Source: Bombiscardovia asteroides_K | GTDB taxonomy: Bacteria > Actinomycetota > Actinomycetes > Actinomycetales > Bifidobacteriaceae | Direction of reading: 5' to 3' | Assembly (NCBI RefSeq): GCF_048001765.1 | Contig: NZ_CP181447.1 | Span: 248,001 to 312,000 of the forward strand | Length of the DNA stretch: 64,000 nucleotides | Shown here: positions 47,064 to 55,878 of the stretch, piece by piece | Layout of the letters: each line of letters starts with the position of its first letter | How positions within the stretch are numbered: the stretch's first letter is position 1 | Made by a program: the position numbers and the translations under genes | The notes under the pieces: generated by a model | Told to the model about the DNA's origin: nothing | Databases searched by the model: none | What the model saw: only the letters and a program-made list of their open reading frames with translations

Positions 47064-47091
47064 AGATTAACACATTAGGTCTAATTGTCAA
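47064..47091 (-). promoter_or_regulatory. Promoter of GNB/LNB operon with palindrome in the spacer
   Basis: Reading on the minus strand: -35 TTGACA (47091-47086), 16-bp spacer, -10 TAATCT (47069-47064). The spacer contains the palindrome ATTAG-AC-CTAAT (47074-47085), placed exactly where a repressor would block RNA polymerase. The regulator is not in the window; NagR/ROK-type control is known for such operons in bifidobacteria. Confidence 0.65.
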
Positions 47092-47246
47092 CACTATTTA
47101 CAATTCATGGATCGGTCTTCCCTGCCTGGGCATCAAATCAATTCCCCGCCATGGTCTTGGTTTTGCCGCCTTCATGTCGGTCACGGCTGTCGGTGTTTAC
47201 TTGTTGATAAATTTGTATCAGCTGTAATTGCATGTTAGAGATACGA

Positions 47247-47283
47247 AAAGGGGCGGCGGGGTATAAGACCTCGCCGTCCCTTT
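47247..47283 (-). terminator. Terminator of the GH101 gene
   Basis: Minus-strand stem AAAGGGACGGCGAGG (47283-47269) with CCCCGCCGCCCCTTT (47261-47247). There are two mismatches, then TTTT into the downstream side. It lies 22 bp after the GH101 stop. Confidence 0.8.
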
Positions 47284-47305
47284 CAGTCTGAGTCGCTGTT
47301 ATTAG

Positions 47306-50300
47306 TTAACTTCGTTTCCCCTGACTGCGCCTGGTCAGGAGGAGACCAGTTGTCAGTCCGAGCATAACTACGACCAGTAGGGAGGTCACCGCGACGCCTG
47401 TCGCCGATAGCCATCCGTCCTGCCCGTGAGCATTGGGGTAGGTTGGCTTCTGCTGCATATTCCCCTTGCCGCCGCTGAGGCCAGAACCATTGCCTGTGCC
47501 GGTGATCGGATTCTTTCCGGTATCTGATCCGGTGCCGATACCACCTATGCCTGTGCCTCCTGTGCCAGTTCCGGGTATTGCGGGCTGAAGCTTGCTGATG
47601 GCCGTCTGCAGATTGGCAGCCGCCAAGGCAACCTGATAGGCCGTGGCCTGCTCGTCGGCCAGCACCTGCTTGGCTGCGGCCAGCTTATCCTGCAAGGTCT
47701 TCCAGCTGTCCGGAGTGTAGTCGGCCTCCTTGAGTCCGGCAGCCTGATTCACCAAATCCTTCAGCTCGTCCTTGTCTACAGGTTCCGCCAAGGTCGGCAG
47801 GGTGCAATCGGTGGTCAGACGGAGCTCGGCTGCTGATACATAATGGTTGGCTTCCGAGTCGCTTTGGCCCGTGGTCTCAATTGCAGTCAATCTTACTCTG
47901 ATCACATTGGATACCGGGGTGAAGGAGATCTTCTGCCAGGTAGTCTGCGTGTCGAAGGTGCCGGTTATCTCTACCGGCTCCGACTGCCCGCTACGGGTCA
48001 GAGTAATCTTGTAGCCTTTGATCTTGCCATTGACCGAATCACCGCCCGGCCGGGGGAGGTAACGCAGTCCATTGACAGTGGTGGGCTCTTGCAGGTCGAA
48101 TTGATACCAGGCTGAGCCGTCCTCAAGGGCGTTTGCGCCCCACTTGGTGTGCCAGTAGGTTGAGGGCTTGCCGTCCTGGGCGTACTCCTTGGGTCCCTCG
48201 ACGCCGCCTGCATCGGGCTGTTCACTGCCCGCGCTGACTGCATACTTATCCTTGGCTATGTCGCAGGCATCGCTTGCTTGCGACCCAGGCGCTGTGGCCA
48301 TATAGTCCTCAAGAGCCGTCAGGATTCCGTAGGCATGTGACCAGTCCTGCGGTCCCGAGCCGTCCTTTTCAATCAATAGGCGGGCCTGATCCACCGTATG
48401 CAGGTAGGTCAGCCAAGCCTGGTCACTGTACTTTGCACGGCTGTCGTCGAAGCGGTCCCGCACCTGCTTGAGCTTGGCTCGGGCCTCTTCCTGGGTCTTG
48501 GACGTGTCTGGAAGCCGCTCGATGCGCAAGTTATCCAGGACAAAGTCCTGGTACCCTCCGAAGTTGGCCGCATCGCCAGATGTTCCCTGGCGGTCGGGTG
48601 CCTTGTCGGTCGAGTAAATGCCGAACCAGGAGGCATCCCGAGGTCCGCCAGTCAGCTCGAATTGGTAGTGGGCCGTGGTGCCCAGGGCCTTCTCCAAGGG
48701 TTTCAGCTGGGTGTGGGCCGGGTCGAACTCGCCCTGCCCTATGGCCAGAGCGTAGGATCCGGTGGAACCGGCCTGGTAGTCAAAGGAGATTCGGTAGGTG
48801 GCTCCGGTCAGGAACCGGGCATTCTGCGGAATGGTCTGGTAGACCAAGGTGTTGTCCTCAGTAAGTCCGTTGATCTTGACCGACCAATCTCCTTGCAGCA
48901 CATCGTCCATTTTCTTGACGTCCCAGCCCGCCTGAGTGTAGGGGGCGTGAAGCTCGGACAGATGGACGCGGTTGTCTTCCACGCCCTCGGCGCCCGAAAC
49001 CACAAAGGGCCATATGCCTTGGGCGTTGTGCTCGAAGTCGTTGGTCAAGGTCTTCACGCCACCATCTGCGTCGGTTTCCAGACCCTTGTATTCGTTCTTC
49101 ACCAGGCGCAGATTGTCGAAGTAGGCAGATCCGTCACCTTGGTGGGACAGGGCCAGAACCGAATTGCCCTGATCCGGCGCTGTGAAGAAGACGTACATGT
49201 TCTGGAAGAAGCTGCTGCCGTCCACCGTGGCGCAGTTGGTGTTGTGGGGATCGGCCTGCACGAAGTTCCTGGCCAGGCTGCGTCCAGTGGAGTTGGCAGC
49301 CAGTACCTGGTCACCGTTGCGGACCTCCAGGCGTGCCTGGCCGTCACTGCGGTTATCCACGCCCACATAAAGGGCATAACGTGCACCAGGCTCCAGATCC
49401 TTTATGGTCTGTGTCGATTCGACTCTGCCATCCAGCTTGAGCATAGGATTGCTGGAAGCGCTTTTGACGATGGTGGCGCTCCCTGAGCCCTTGGTCTGCC
49501 AGTTATCCTCAAGGCTTTTCTTGCCGCCGTTGAAGCCTGTGTCGACCAAATGGGAACCTGTGCTCCAGGCGATGTCCGGATTGGCTGAGGTCCCGCGATG
49601 AACCACATAGGGGGTTCCCGCTTTGGCGTTCAGAGTGATCTGTCCGTTGACTACAGGTATATCCAATGGCTCGGTCTTTCCTTGGTCACTCAGTCGGTAA
49701 ACCTTGACTGCAGACAAATTATGCCAGGAGTCAGGCAGGGTCCAGGTGGTCGTGCCGCCGCGGGTGTTCCAGTGATAGAGTTTCTGGTCGTTCGCTGACA
49801 GCGGCTTGCCGGTCTTGGTGTCCCAAAGCCATGGCAGTAGGTAGGACTCAGTTCCTTGGCCGCTGCCGTCGCCGGGCGAGACCGCTCCCTGCAGGACGGT
49901 TTGGCCGTCCAGCGTGATGGTGCGCTCGCGGTAGGCCGACGATGATTGGTCGTTGGATCCGCGGTCGATGACCACTTGGTGGCCTAGGTCGTCCTTCAAG
50001 ATTATCCGCTCCTGGCCATTGTTGGCCGAAGGATCCTTAGGAGACTGCTGATCCAAGGGATTGTTGACCCAGCGAGTCACCTTGAAGTGCTGGATGAACT
50101 TGGTAGACAGATCGTGGGTGTAAAGGTTGGTTATGTAGGCATCATAATCGTTGCGGCCCTGCCAGCCTTCGAAGTCCTTCATGCTGTAGCCGCCTAGGAG
50201 AGGGGCATTGGCTGCGCCGCCGTAAGCGGGGTAGTCGCCGTCCCAGCTATCCTTCTGGTGGTTGCGCAGGAAACGCATGACCTGGGAGTTCTGCCCCTTT

Positions 50301-52792
50301 AGGGTGGAGCCTCCGTAGGTCAGATCGGCAGCCCAGTGCTGGAAGGTGGCGTCATATTCGTTGGCTGCACCCCATTCGTTGGCTACTCGCCAGCCATTGT
50401 CGGTAATCATCTTCGAAAGCTTGCGGGTTTCCCAGGAGTCCTCGTTGCCGGAGGTCCGATTGCCCCAGACGTCCACATAGATGAAGTCCAGATTGTCGCC
50501 GACCTTTTTCTTAAGCTCGCCGAATCTGTTTTGGCGGGAACCTGAGGCCAGGTCATGGATACCGTCGATGCCGACCGCTTGGTCAAGCCAGTTCCAGCCG
50601 TATTGCAGGTTGCCGTCAGACCGGCGGCGAACCAGATCCTCGTTGAAGGCCTTGGCCTCCGGGTACATCTCGTCGGCGTTGACATGTACGCCGAAGCGGG
50701 CACCGTACTTGGCTCCCTCCTTCATCAGGGTGTTCATGTCTTCGGCGCCGCCCATCCGGGTGCCGATGTCTCCGTAGTCTGGATGGCCTGAATCATGTCC
50801 CTCGTTGGCGTAGCCCTTGAGTAGGACGGACTGACCCAGCCCATCGGTGTTGAGGTCTACCTTCTTCACATTGTCCAAGGTGCTAAGGAAAGGATTCTGG
50901 GCCTGGCTTCCGAAGTTCATGGCAATACGCCAGGAAACCAGATCAGGCACCTCCTGAGCCCCATAAGGGTTGTTCATGATGGCTCGGTAGGCGATGGCCC
51001 CGTCCTGCCAGTCGACCCTGCCGTCCTGATTTTCGTCGCCTGTGATGGCCACGGCCATCTTGGGCATTTCGGTCTGCTCAACAGTGAACGCGCGGTTCTT
51101 GGAGTCCCGAACCTGACGATGGTAGTACCAGGCTGGGCTGGACAGTCCGAGTGAAGTTGACCCATGAACGCTGGCGGCGTCCGTGAGTACACGGGTGTTT
51201 TGACCACCTCCGGCAGTAGAGCTGCCGGCCGTGGTGCCGTCATGTTCGGTGTTGCTCCATAGTCCAGCGCTCAACGATCCTCCTGAGACGAATCCGTAGA
51301 TGTAATCGGACTTGTTGGGATCGACTGTGGTGTCGTCGGTGATGGGGAAGGTGGTGTCGCCGGATACCTTGGTGTTCGAGGACATGCGTGCGCCTGTGAA
51401 TTGAGCCCCGTCCTGATCACTGCTGACGGATACCAAATCCTGCCCGGGCAGGGCTATGGTCTGGATGGGGTGGTCTTCACCGGCAGCGTTTTCGATCTTG
51501 GTAATGTCCAGGTGCAGGGTGTTGGCCTTGAGCCAGAGGACCGCTGTCACAGTGGCATCGATGTTCTGATCGGGCTTGTGGGCGCGAAGCTGGTAGGTGG
51601 CCTTGTCTGTTCCCTGCTGGGTGAAGGTCACGTCCGAATCAGTCAGATCCATGTCTGTGCCGTTGATGTTCAGACGACGCAGATCCTCGTGTCGGCCGTA
51701 CATGACCCTGTTGTCCAGATTGGTCATTGTGTATTGAACCACCGAGGGGAAATGCTTTCTGACCTGCACGCTCATCTCGGAGGTGCTCAGCGTGACCTTG
51801 GCCTCTGAGGTGGCTTTGTTCAATTGCAAGGGCCCTAGGTCCAGGTCGGCACGGTCAACCTGTATGTCCTTGGTGATGTCCTCGTAGCCCTGCTTGCCAA
51901 TCTGTAGGGTGTATTTGCCTGATTTGATCTGTTGCAGGGTGAAGGCGCCTTCGGCGTCTGTCAATGTCGAGGCTCCCGTCATATGGACCTTGGCTCCGGC
52001 GATGGCTCCGCCGTCTGCATCGACGATTCGTCCGGCGACCGAGTGCAGATCAATCGGGTCTTCCTTGAGCTTGAGCTTGACTTCAGTGATCTGATTCTGA
52101 TAGGCGCCAGCCTTCATGGCCAACCTTCCGGTTAGTGCGCCAGCCATGGGGCCGTAGTCGACATCCTCGAAGGCAGCGCGCCCGTCTACCGTGAGTCCTG
52201 CGCGCTGGCCGGTCCAAGTGATTCCTATCGTGGTCGGGGTATCCTGGGCCGGTGCCGGAAGTCTGGTTCCCGTGTACCACTGGCCGTCCCCGCCGTAGCG
52301 CTGCCAGAACCAGCCCCCGGAGTCATAGCCAATAAAGAGACCCGAGTTGGGATTGCCATACCCGAGGTAGAACCCGAACCTGTTCTCAGTGCCAGGCTGG
52401 GGCGAGCTCATGGTCAAGGTCAGAGCTCCTGGGCTGGTGAAGTCGTAAGTGGTAGCGTCCAAAGCGATGGCCGGGTATTGTTCGCTGACCGTCGTGGAAT
52501 TGCCGTTGGCGGCTGAGGCCTTGAAGCGCAGCCAGCCATTGGACTTTTCCAACACCTCGCCGCCTTTGGTGGTAGCGGAATCCAGGATCCAATCGTGGTC
52601 TGCAGGATTGACGGGAGTGACCCGTGGATTGATACCAGCAGCTCTGGCTTTTGCTTTCGGTCCTGTAGTCAGGATTGACGGGGCATTGGCCTGGTAGGGC
52701 TGACTCCCCGTGGCAGCGAAGGCCGGATCCGCGGCCCCTGCGGTGGCCAAGGCGAATACTGTCGCCAGGGTCATGGATATGATGCGTTTCAT
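47306..52792 (-). CDS. Cell-wall-anchored endo-alpha-N-acetylgalactosaminidase, GH101 (EngBF-like)
   Basis: Releases Gal-beta-1,3-GalNAc (galacto-N-biose) from Ser/Thr of mucin core 1 O-glycans. 1828 residues: signal peptide (1-26), N-terminal lectin-like sandwich, a Cna-B-like carboxypeptidase-regulatory fold (about 250-310), the catalytic barrel (nucleophile Asp in DFIYVDVWGN near 772, acid Glu in WRVANEWGA near 805), beta-sandwich domains, an F5/8C/CBM32-like domain (about 1510-1660), a FIVAR-like helical segment, a Gly/Thr/Ser linker and a sorting signal (LSATG, hydrophobic helix, RRSQGKRS). EngBF of B. longum is slightly longer. It sits directly upstream of the GNB importer/phosphorylase operon. 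Confidence 0.95.
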   Translation of the reverse strand: MKRIISMTLATVFALATAGAADPAFAATGSQPYQANAPSILTTGPKAKARAAGINPRVTPVNPADHDWILDSATTKGGEVLEKSNGWLRFKASAANGNSTTVSEQYPAIALDATTYDFTSPGALTLTMSSPQPGTENRFGFYLGYGNPNSGLFIGYDSGGWFWQRYGGDGQWYTGTRLPAPAQDTPTTIGITWTGQRAGLTVDGRAAFEDVDYGPMAGALTGRLAMKAGAYQNQITEVKLKLKEDPIDLHSVAGRIVDADGGAIAGAKVHMTGASTLTDAEGAFTLQQIKSGKYTLQIGKQGYEDITKDIQVDRADLDLGPLQLNKATSEAKVTLSTSEMSVQVRKHFPSVVQYTMTNLDNRVMYGRHEDLRRLNINGTDMDLTDSDVTFTQQGTDKATYQLRAHKPDQNIDATVTAVLWLKANTLHLDITKIENAAGEDHPIQTIALPGQDLVSVSSDQDGAQFTGARMSSNTKVSGDTTFPITDDTTVDPNKSDYIYGFVSGGSLSAGLWSNTEHDGTTAGSSTAGGGQNTRVLTDAASVHGSTSLGLSSPAWYYHRQVRDSKNRAFTVEQTEMPKMAVAITGDENQDGRVDWQDGAIAYRAIMNNPYGAQEVPDLVSWRIAMNFGSQAQNPFLSTLDNVKKVDLNTDGLGQSVLLKGYANEGHDSGHPDYGDIGTRMGGAEDMNTLMKEGAKYGARFGVHVNADEMYPEAKAFNEDLVRRRSDGNLQYGWNWLDQAVGIDGIHDLASGSRQNRFGELKKKVGDNLDFIYVDVWGNRTSGNEDSWETRKLSKMITDNGWRVANEWGAANEYDATFQHWAADLTYGGSTLKGQNSQVMRFLRNHQKDSWDGDYPAYGGAANAPLLGGYSMKDFEGWQGRNDYDAYITNLYTHDLSTKFIQHFKVTRWVNNPLDQQSPKDPSANNGQERIILKDDLGHQVVIDRGSNDQSSSAYRERTITLDGQTVLQGAVSPGDGSGQGTESYLLPWLWDTKTGKPLSANDQKLYHWNTRGGTTTWTLPDSWHNLSAVKVYRLSDQGKTEPLDIPVVNGQITLNAKAGTPYVVHRGTSANPDIAWSTGSHLVDTGFNGGKKSLEDNWQTKGSGSATIVKSASSNPMLKLDGRVESTQTIKDLEPGARYALYVGVDNRSDGQARLEVRNGDQVLAANSTGRSLARNFVQADPHNTNCATVDGSSFFQNMYVFFTAPDQGNSVLALSHQGDGSAYFDNLRLVKNEYKGLETDADGGVKTLTNDFEHNAQGIWPFVVSGAEGVEDNRVHLSELHAPYTQAGWDVKKMDDVLQGDWSVKINGLTEDNTLVYQTIPQNARFLTGATYRISFDYQAGSTGSYALAIGQGEFDPAHTQLKPLEKALGTTAHYQFELTGGPRDASWFGIYSTDKAPDRQGTSGDAANFGGYQDFVLDNLRIERLPDTSKTQEEARAKLKQVRDRFDDSRAKYSDQAWLTYLHTVDQARLLIEKDGSGPQDWSHAYGILTALEDYMATAPGSQASDACDIAKDKYAVSAGSEQPDAGGVEGPKEYAQDGKPSTYWHTKWGANALEDGSAWYQFDLQEPTTVNGLRYLPRPGGDSVNGKIKGYKITLTRSGQSEPVEITGTFDTQTTWQKISFTPVSNVIRVRLTAIETTGQSDSEANHYVSAAELRLTTDCTLPTLAEPVDKDELKDLVNQAAGLKEADYTPDSWKTLQDKLAAAKQVLADEQATAYQVALAAANLQTAISKLQPAIPGTGTGGTGIGGIGTGSDTGKNPITGTGNGSGLSGGKGNMQQKPTYPNAHGQDGWLSATGVAVTSLLVVVMLGLTTGLLLTRRSQGKRS

Positions 52793-53115
52793 ATTTTAGA
52801 CAAGCCTCCTTGCCGTCTATGTGATGACTGACGACTGAACCATGAACCGAGGAAGAGGTCGCCCGGAATCCACCACGTCATTGTTTTGGTCAGAACGTCA
52901 CGTCAATGTCAAATGTAAGTGTAGTAAAGATAATGTTATTGCACAAGTAGAGATAGTTTCAAAAATGAGGCTTGATTATTTGTATATGTAATTGTCATAT
53001 TGTGACCGAAAGGTTCTTCGGAGCTGCATTTGCAGATTTCGCTCGTCGATGCATATGGCTGAAGATCCGGTGAATGAACGATTCTTCTCTTATGGATTTA
53101 TTGCCGCGGACGCGC
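52793..53115. other. Intergenic region upstream of GH101
   Basis: About 320 bp with no gene. The part 52895-53010 is AT-rich. It contains a possible minus-strand promoter (-35 TTGTGC at 52946-52941, 17-bp spacer, -10 TACACT at 52923-52918) and three ACGTCA words between 52873 and 52905 that may be part of a regulator site. Confidence 0.4.
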
Positions 53116-53346
53116 TTAGACGTCGAGCAGATGGCGGTAGAGTTCATGATCCACAGGTCGGTTAAGACTGAGGTCGGTTATTGTGACAGGCACCTGGCCC
53201 TTGCCGTCCGGCTCTGCTTTCTCCGCGGCCCGCGACGGCCCTATAGCGGTGACGTAAACAAGATAGTAGTAGCGGCGATCTGCCTCCTCCTGTCTGCGCA
53301 TGACGCAAAGTGGAATGTTGCGAGGTCCGCCAATTGCAGGGCTCGG
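53116..53346 (-). pseudogene. Eroded gene end, possibly from a DUF3427-type helicase
   Basis: An open stretch of about 75 codons ends in a stop at 53116. It reads like a real C-terminus (CVMRRQEEADRRYYYLVYVT, then PVTITDLSLNRPVDHELYRH). There is no start with a ribosome binding site, and the frame begins directly after the stop of the neighbouring MFS gene. The pattern resembles, from memory, the ends of DEAD/DEAH helicases with DUF3427. Alternatively it is a real 61-residue protein from ATG 53301. Confidence 0.4.
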
Positions 53347-54672
53347 TCAGGCGGTTTGAGTGGCCGACTTTCGTGTACCCTTGAGAGGAATAATGCCCAG
53401 GAACAAGGCCGCTACCATGATCAGGATGCTCAGACCGAACATAATGATGTAGCCGTGGGGCTGGTCAGCGATGGCGCCCCAGAAGAGAGCGGCGAAGGCC
53501 GATGCCAGGGACCCTACCATCTGGATGCGTGCATAGATGTTGGTGTAGTCATACGAGCCGAAGACCGCCGTAACCAGGATGGGTGTCTGCACAGTAGTGC
53601 AGGCGTAGACCAGGCCAAAGGCAAAGGCTCCCATCAGGAGGAGCGCAGGCAATCCGGGGAAGGCGACCATGAGACAGACGCCGAGAATGCCGCCGCCGAT
53701 GCCCAGACAGAGACCGCCCACGATGCCACCGTCGTTAACCATTCCCAGGATGATCTTGCCGATAGCCTGGCCAGCCATGCAGGAGGAGGCGATCAGGCCT
53801 GTGTAGGCCGCCATGGATGGCAGGGATGCCGCATAGGAGGGCAGGAACTGGTAGATGGTCTGATTCATGGTGATCAGACCACAGAAGAGCGCCAGCGCCC
53901 AGAAGGCAGGGGAGCGCAAGGCCTGGGAAGCAGTCATGCCCACAGTCGACGCGGCAGGCTCTGGATTCTTTTTGTCTTTACTCCCGGTGTCCATACTATT
54001 GGTGGCCGCCTCAGCTACAGCGGGCTCCTGGTCGGTGGCGCCATAGGGATGCAAACCCATCTGTTCGGGTGTGCCGCGAATGACGAAAATGGTGAAGGGC
54101 AGGGTGACCACCAGAATGAGAATGGCAAAGACCAAGTACCCCCGCCGCCATCCATCAGGGGCGGATCTGATGATCATGGTGCCTATCTGGTTGAAGATCG
54201 CCCCGCCTATGCCGGTGAAGGCCATGCACAGGCCGATGAAGAATCCGACCCGTTTACGGAACCAGGCGTTGATGAGCGTGGGCACCGATAAATAGAGGAT
54301 GGGCGGCATGCCGATTCCCAGAACCACTCCGCATAGATAGAACTGCCACATGGCGGATGATCGGGACATACCCAGGCAGCCCAGCCCGGCCAGGATGGTG
54401 CTTGCCGTCAGGACGATGCGCAGATCGTTGCGGTGCATCAGCCATCCGGCCACTGGCAGGAAGATGACCATGGTGATGCTGAATACGCTGAAATACCCGG
54501 TGAATGCGGCCTTGGGAACATGGAAATAGCTGCTGACAGGAGTGAAGAAGATGCCTGCGCAACTGCAGACCAGAGATACCGGGATGGCTGTGAAGACGAT
54601 GCCCGACAGCACGATCAGGTAGGGATAAACAGCCTGTTTTCGCGATGAGGGCTGTGTCGGTGTCGTCGACAT
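53347..54672 (-). CDS. MFS transporter, oxalate/formate antiporter (OFA)-like
   Basis: 441 residues with 12 helices. The first half begins QAVYPYLIVLSGIVFTAIPV; the middle has the OFA-like segment GGAIFNQIGTMIIRSAPDGWRRGY and a charged central loop (about 208-240). It would exchange an organic anion or act as a general solute carrier; substrate unknown. ATG 54672 follows GGAAGG at eight bases; the 32 codons upstream are not supported. A 16-bp palindrome lies upstream at 54783. Confidence 0.82.
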   Translation of the reverse strand: MSTTPTQPSSRKQAVYPYLIVLSGIVFTAIPVSLVCSCAGIFFTPVSSYFHVPKAAFTGYFSVFSITMVIFLPVAGWLMHRNDLRIVLTASTILAGLGCLGMSRSSAMWQFYLCGVVLGIGMPPILYLSVPTLINAWFRKRVGFFIGLCMAFTGIGGAIFNQIGTMIIRSAPDGWRRGYLVFAILILVVTLPFTIFVIRGTPEQMGLHPYGATDQEPAVAEAATNSMDTGSKDKKNPEPAASTVGMTASQALRSPAFWALALFCGLITMNQTIYQFLPSYAASLPSMAAYTGLIASSCMAGQAIGKIILGMVNDGGIVGGLCLGIGGGILGVCLMVAFPGLPALLLMGAFAFGLVYACTTVQTPILVTAVFGSYDYTNIYARIQMVGSLASAFAALFWGAIADQPHGYIIMFGLSILIMVAALFLGIIPLKGTRKSATQTA

Positions 54673-54782
54673 GACTGCGACCTTCCTTTTGCGGAATCGG
54701 GACTGGCCAACTGTTGCTTGGTTTGCATGCTCCCATTGATTTGTGGTTTGTCTGCTTTGAATGTCCACTATGGGAAAGTTAA

Positions 54783-54798
54783 GAACTAATTGTAGTTC
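54783..54798. promoter_or_regulatory. Palindrome upstream of the MFS gene
   Basis: GAACTA (54783-54788) - ATTG - TAGTTC (54793-54798), perfect arms, in the divergent gap between the MFS and SDR genes. Probable operator; regulator not identified. The rest of 54673-55046 shows no gene. Confidence 0.45.
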
Positions 54799-55046
54799 AA
54801 TATTTGACCCTCACCTATCGTTACAATGCAGATTAAGTAGTTGTGTGGCATTTTGCTTTTACTTCTTGCAATGAGGTGATTAAGCCCGCTTTTGGCAGTG
54901 CAGCCGCCTTTCTTCGTGGATTACTGCGTCGATTCTACATGTGCACGGTCAGCGCAGTCCTGACTGACCTGCCCTTCTCAAAGGAGTCAGCCCGTTACCA
55001 CACATTTGGTCAAGGCTGTGGATATGGACTTGGTTGCAGTAAAGAC

Positions 55047-55077
55047 TTGCACCTCAAGCGACTCGAGGTTGTACCAT
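55047..55077 (+). promoter_or_regulatory. MerR-type promoter with 19-bp spacer
   Basis: -35 TTGCAC (55047-55052), spacer exactly 19 bp, -10 TACCAT (55072-55077). The spacer region carries the dyad ACCTCAAG (55051-55058) - CGA - CTCGAGGT (55062-55069), one mismatch from perfect. Both the long spacer and the ACCTCAAG word are hallmarks of SoxR/CueR-like MerR activators. It drives the SDR gene at 55114; no merR gene is in the window. Confidence 0.7.
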
Positions 55078-55113
55078 CATGCCGATTGAAGATCAAGGAA
55101 AGGCGGAACTGTT

Positions 55114-55860
55114 ATGACTGTTGCGGATAAGACAGTGCTGATCACCGGAGCCTCGTCCGGCATAGGGGAGGCCACGGCGAGGCTGTTGGCACAGCGAGGG
55201 GCCAAGGTGGTGCTGGGCGCTCGCCGCAAGGATCGGCTGGATAAAATCGTCGACGACATCGTTCAGGTGGGTGGTCAGGCGGTCTCCATGGCTCTGGATG
55301 TGACCGATCGGCATGCCAATGAGGACTTCGTGGCTTTCGCCAAGAAGCAGTTCGGCGGGGTGGACGTGGTATTCCTCAACGCCGGGCTCATGCCTAACTC
55401 GCCACTGTCTGCCCTGCATGTGGATGAGTGGGATCGGACAATTGACGTCAACCTCAAAGGCGCACTATATGGCATTGCTGCGGCTCTTCCGGAGTTCACC
55501 GGGCAGCGACACGGACAGTTCATCGCCACCTCTTCGGTGGCTGGACTCAAAGCCTATCCGGGTGGAGCGGTCTATGGGGCGACCAAGTGGGGTCTGCGCG
55601 ATCTGATGGAGGTGCTCAGGATGGAGTCCGCCCAAGAGGGGACCCATATTCGTACCTCTACCATTTACCCGGCGGCCATTCGGACTGAGTTGCTGGATAC
55701 CATAACGGACAAGCAGACCCTGGCCGATATGAACAAGACCTACGACAGCTACCAGATTGATCCAGAACGGGTGGCCCAGGTGGTGGCCTTCGCTATCGAT
55801 CAGCCTGAGGATACCAATGTATCGGAGTTTACTGTAGGCCCTACCATCCAGCCCTGGTGA
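55114..55860 (+). CDS. SDR-family oxidoreductase (YdfG-like)
   Basis: Short-chain dehydrogenase of 248 residues. TGASSGIG is the cofactor motif, GARRKDRLD after strand two favours NADP, NAG is replaced in context by LNAGLMP, and the catalytic set is SSVAG with YGATK. It resembles oxidoreductases that reduce small carbonyls. The MerR-type promoter upstream suggests induction by an electrophile, oxidant or drug-like signal, so a detoxifying role is plausible. Ends convergent with the nicotinamidase gene, 18 bp apart. Confidence 0.88.
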   Translation: MTVADKTVLITGASSGIGEATARLLAQRGAKVVLGARRKDRLDKIVDDIVQVGGQAVSMALDVTDRHANEDFVAFAKKQFGGVDVVFLNAGLMPNSPLSALHVDEWDRTIDVNLKGALYGIAAALPEFTGQRHGQFIATSSVAGLKAYPGGAVYGATKWGLRDLMEVLRMESAQEGTHIRTSTIYPAAIRTELLDTITDKQTLADMNKTYDSYQIDPERVAQVVAFAIDQPEDTNVSEFTVGPTIQPW

Positions 55861-55878
55861 ATTCCTCTGTCGCTGCCC

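Noticed and set aside
53074..54291. A 405-codon open frame on the plus strand
   Set aside because: It is antisense to the MFS gene and rich in Gly, Asp, Glu and Gln, with no recognisable motif.
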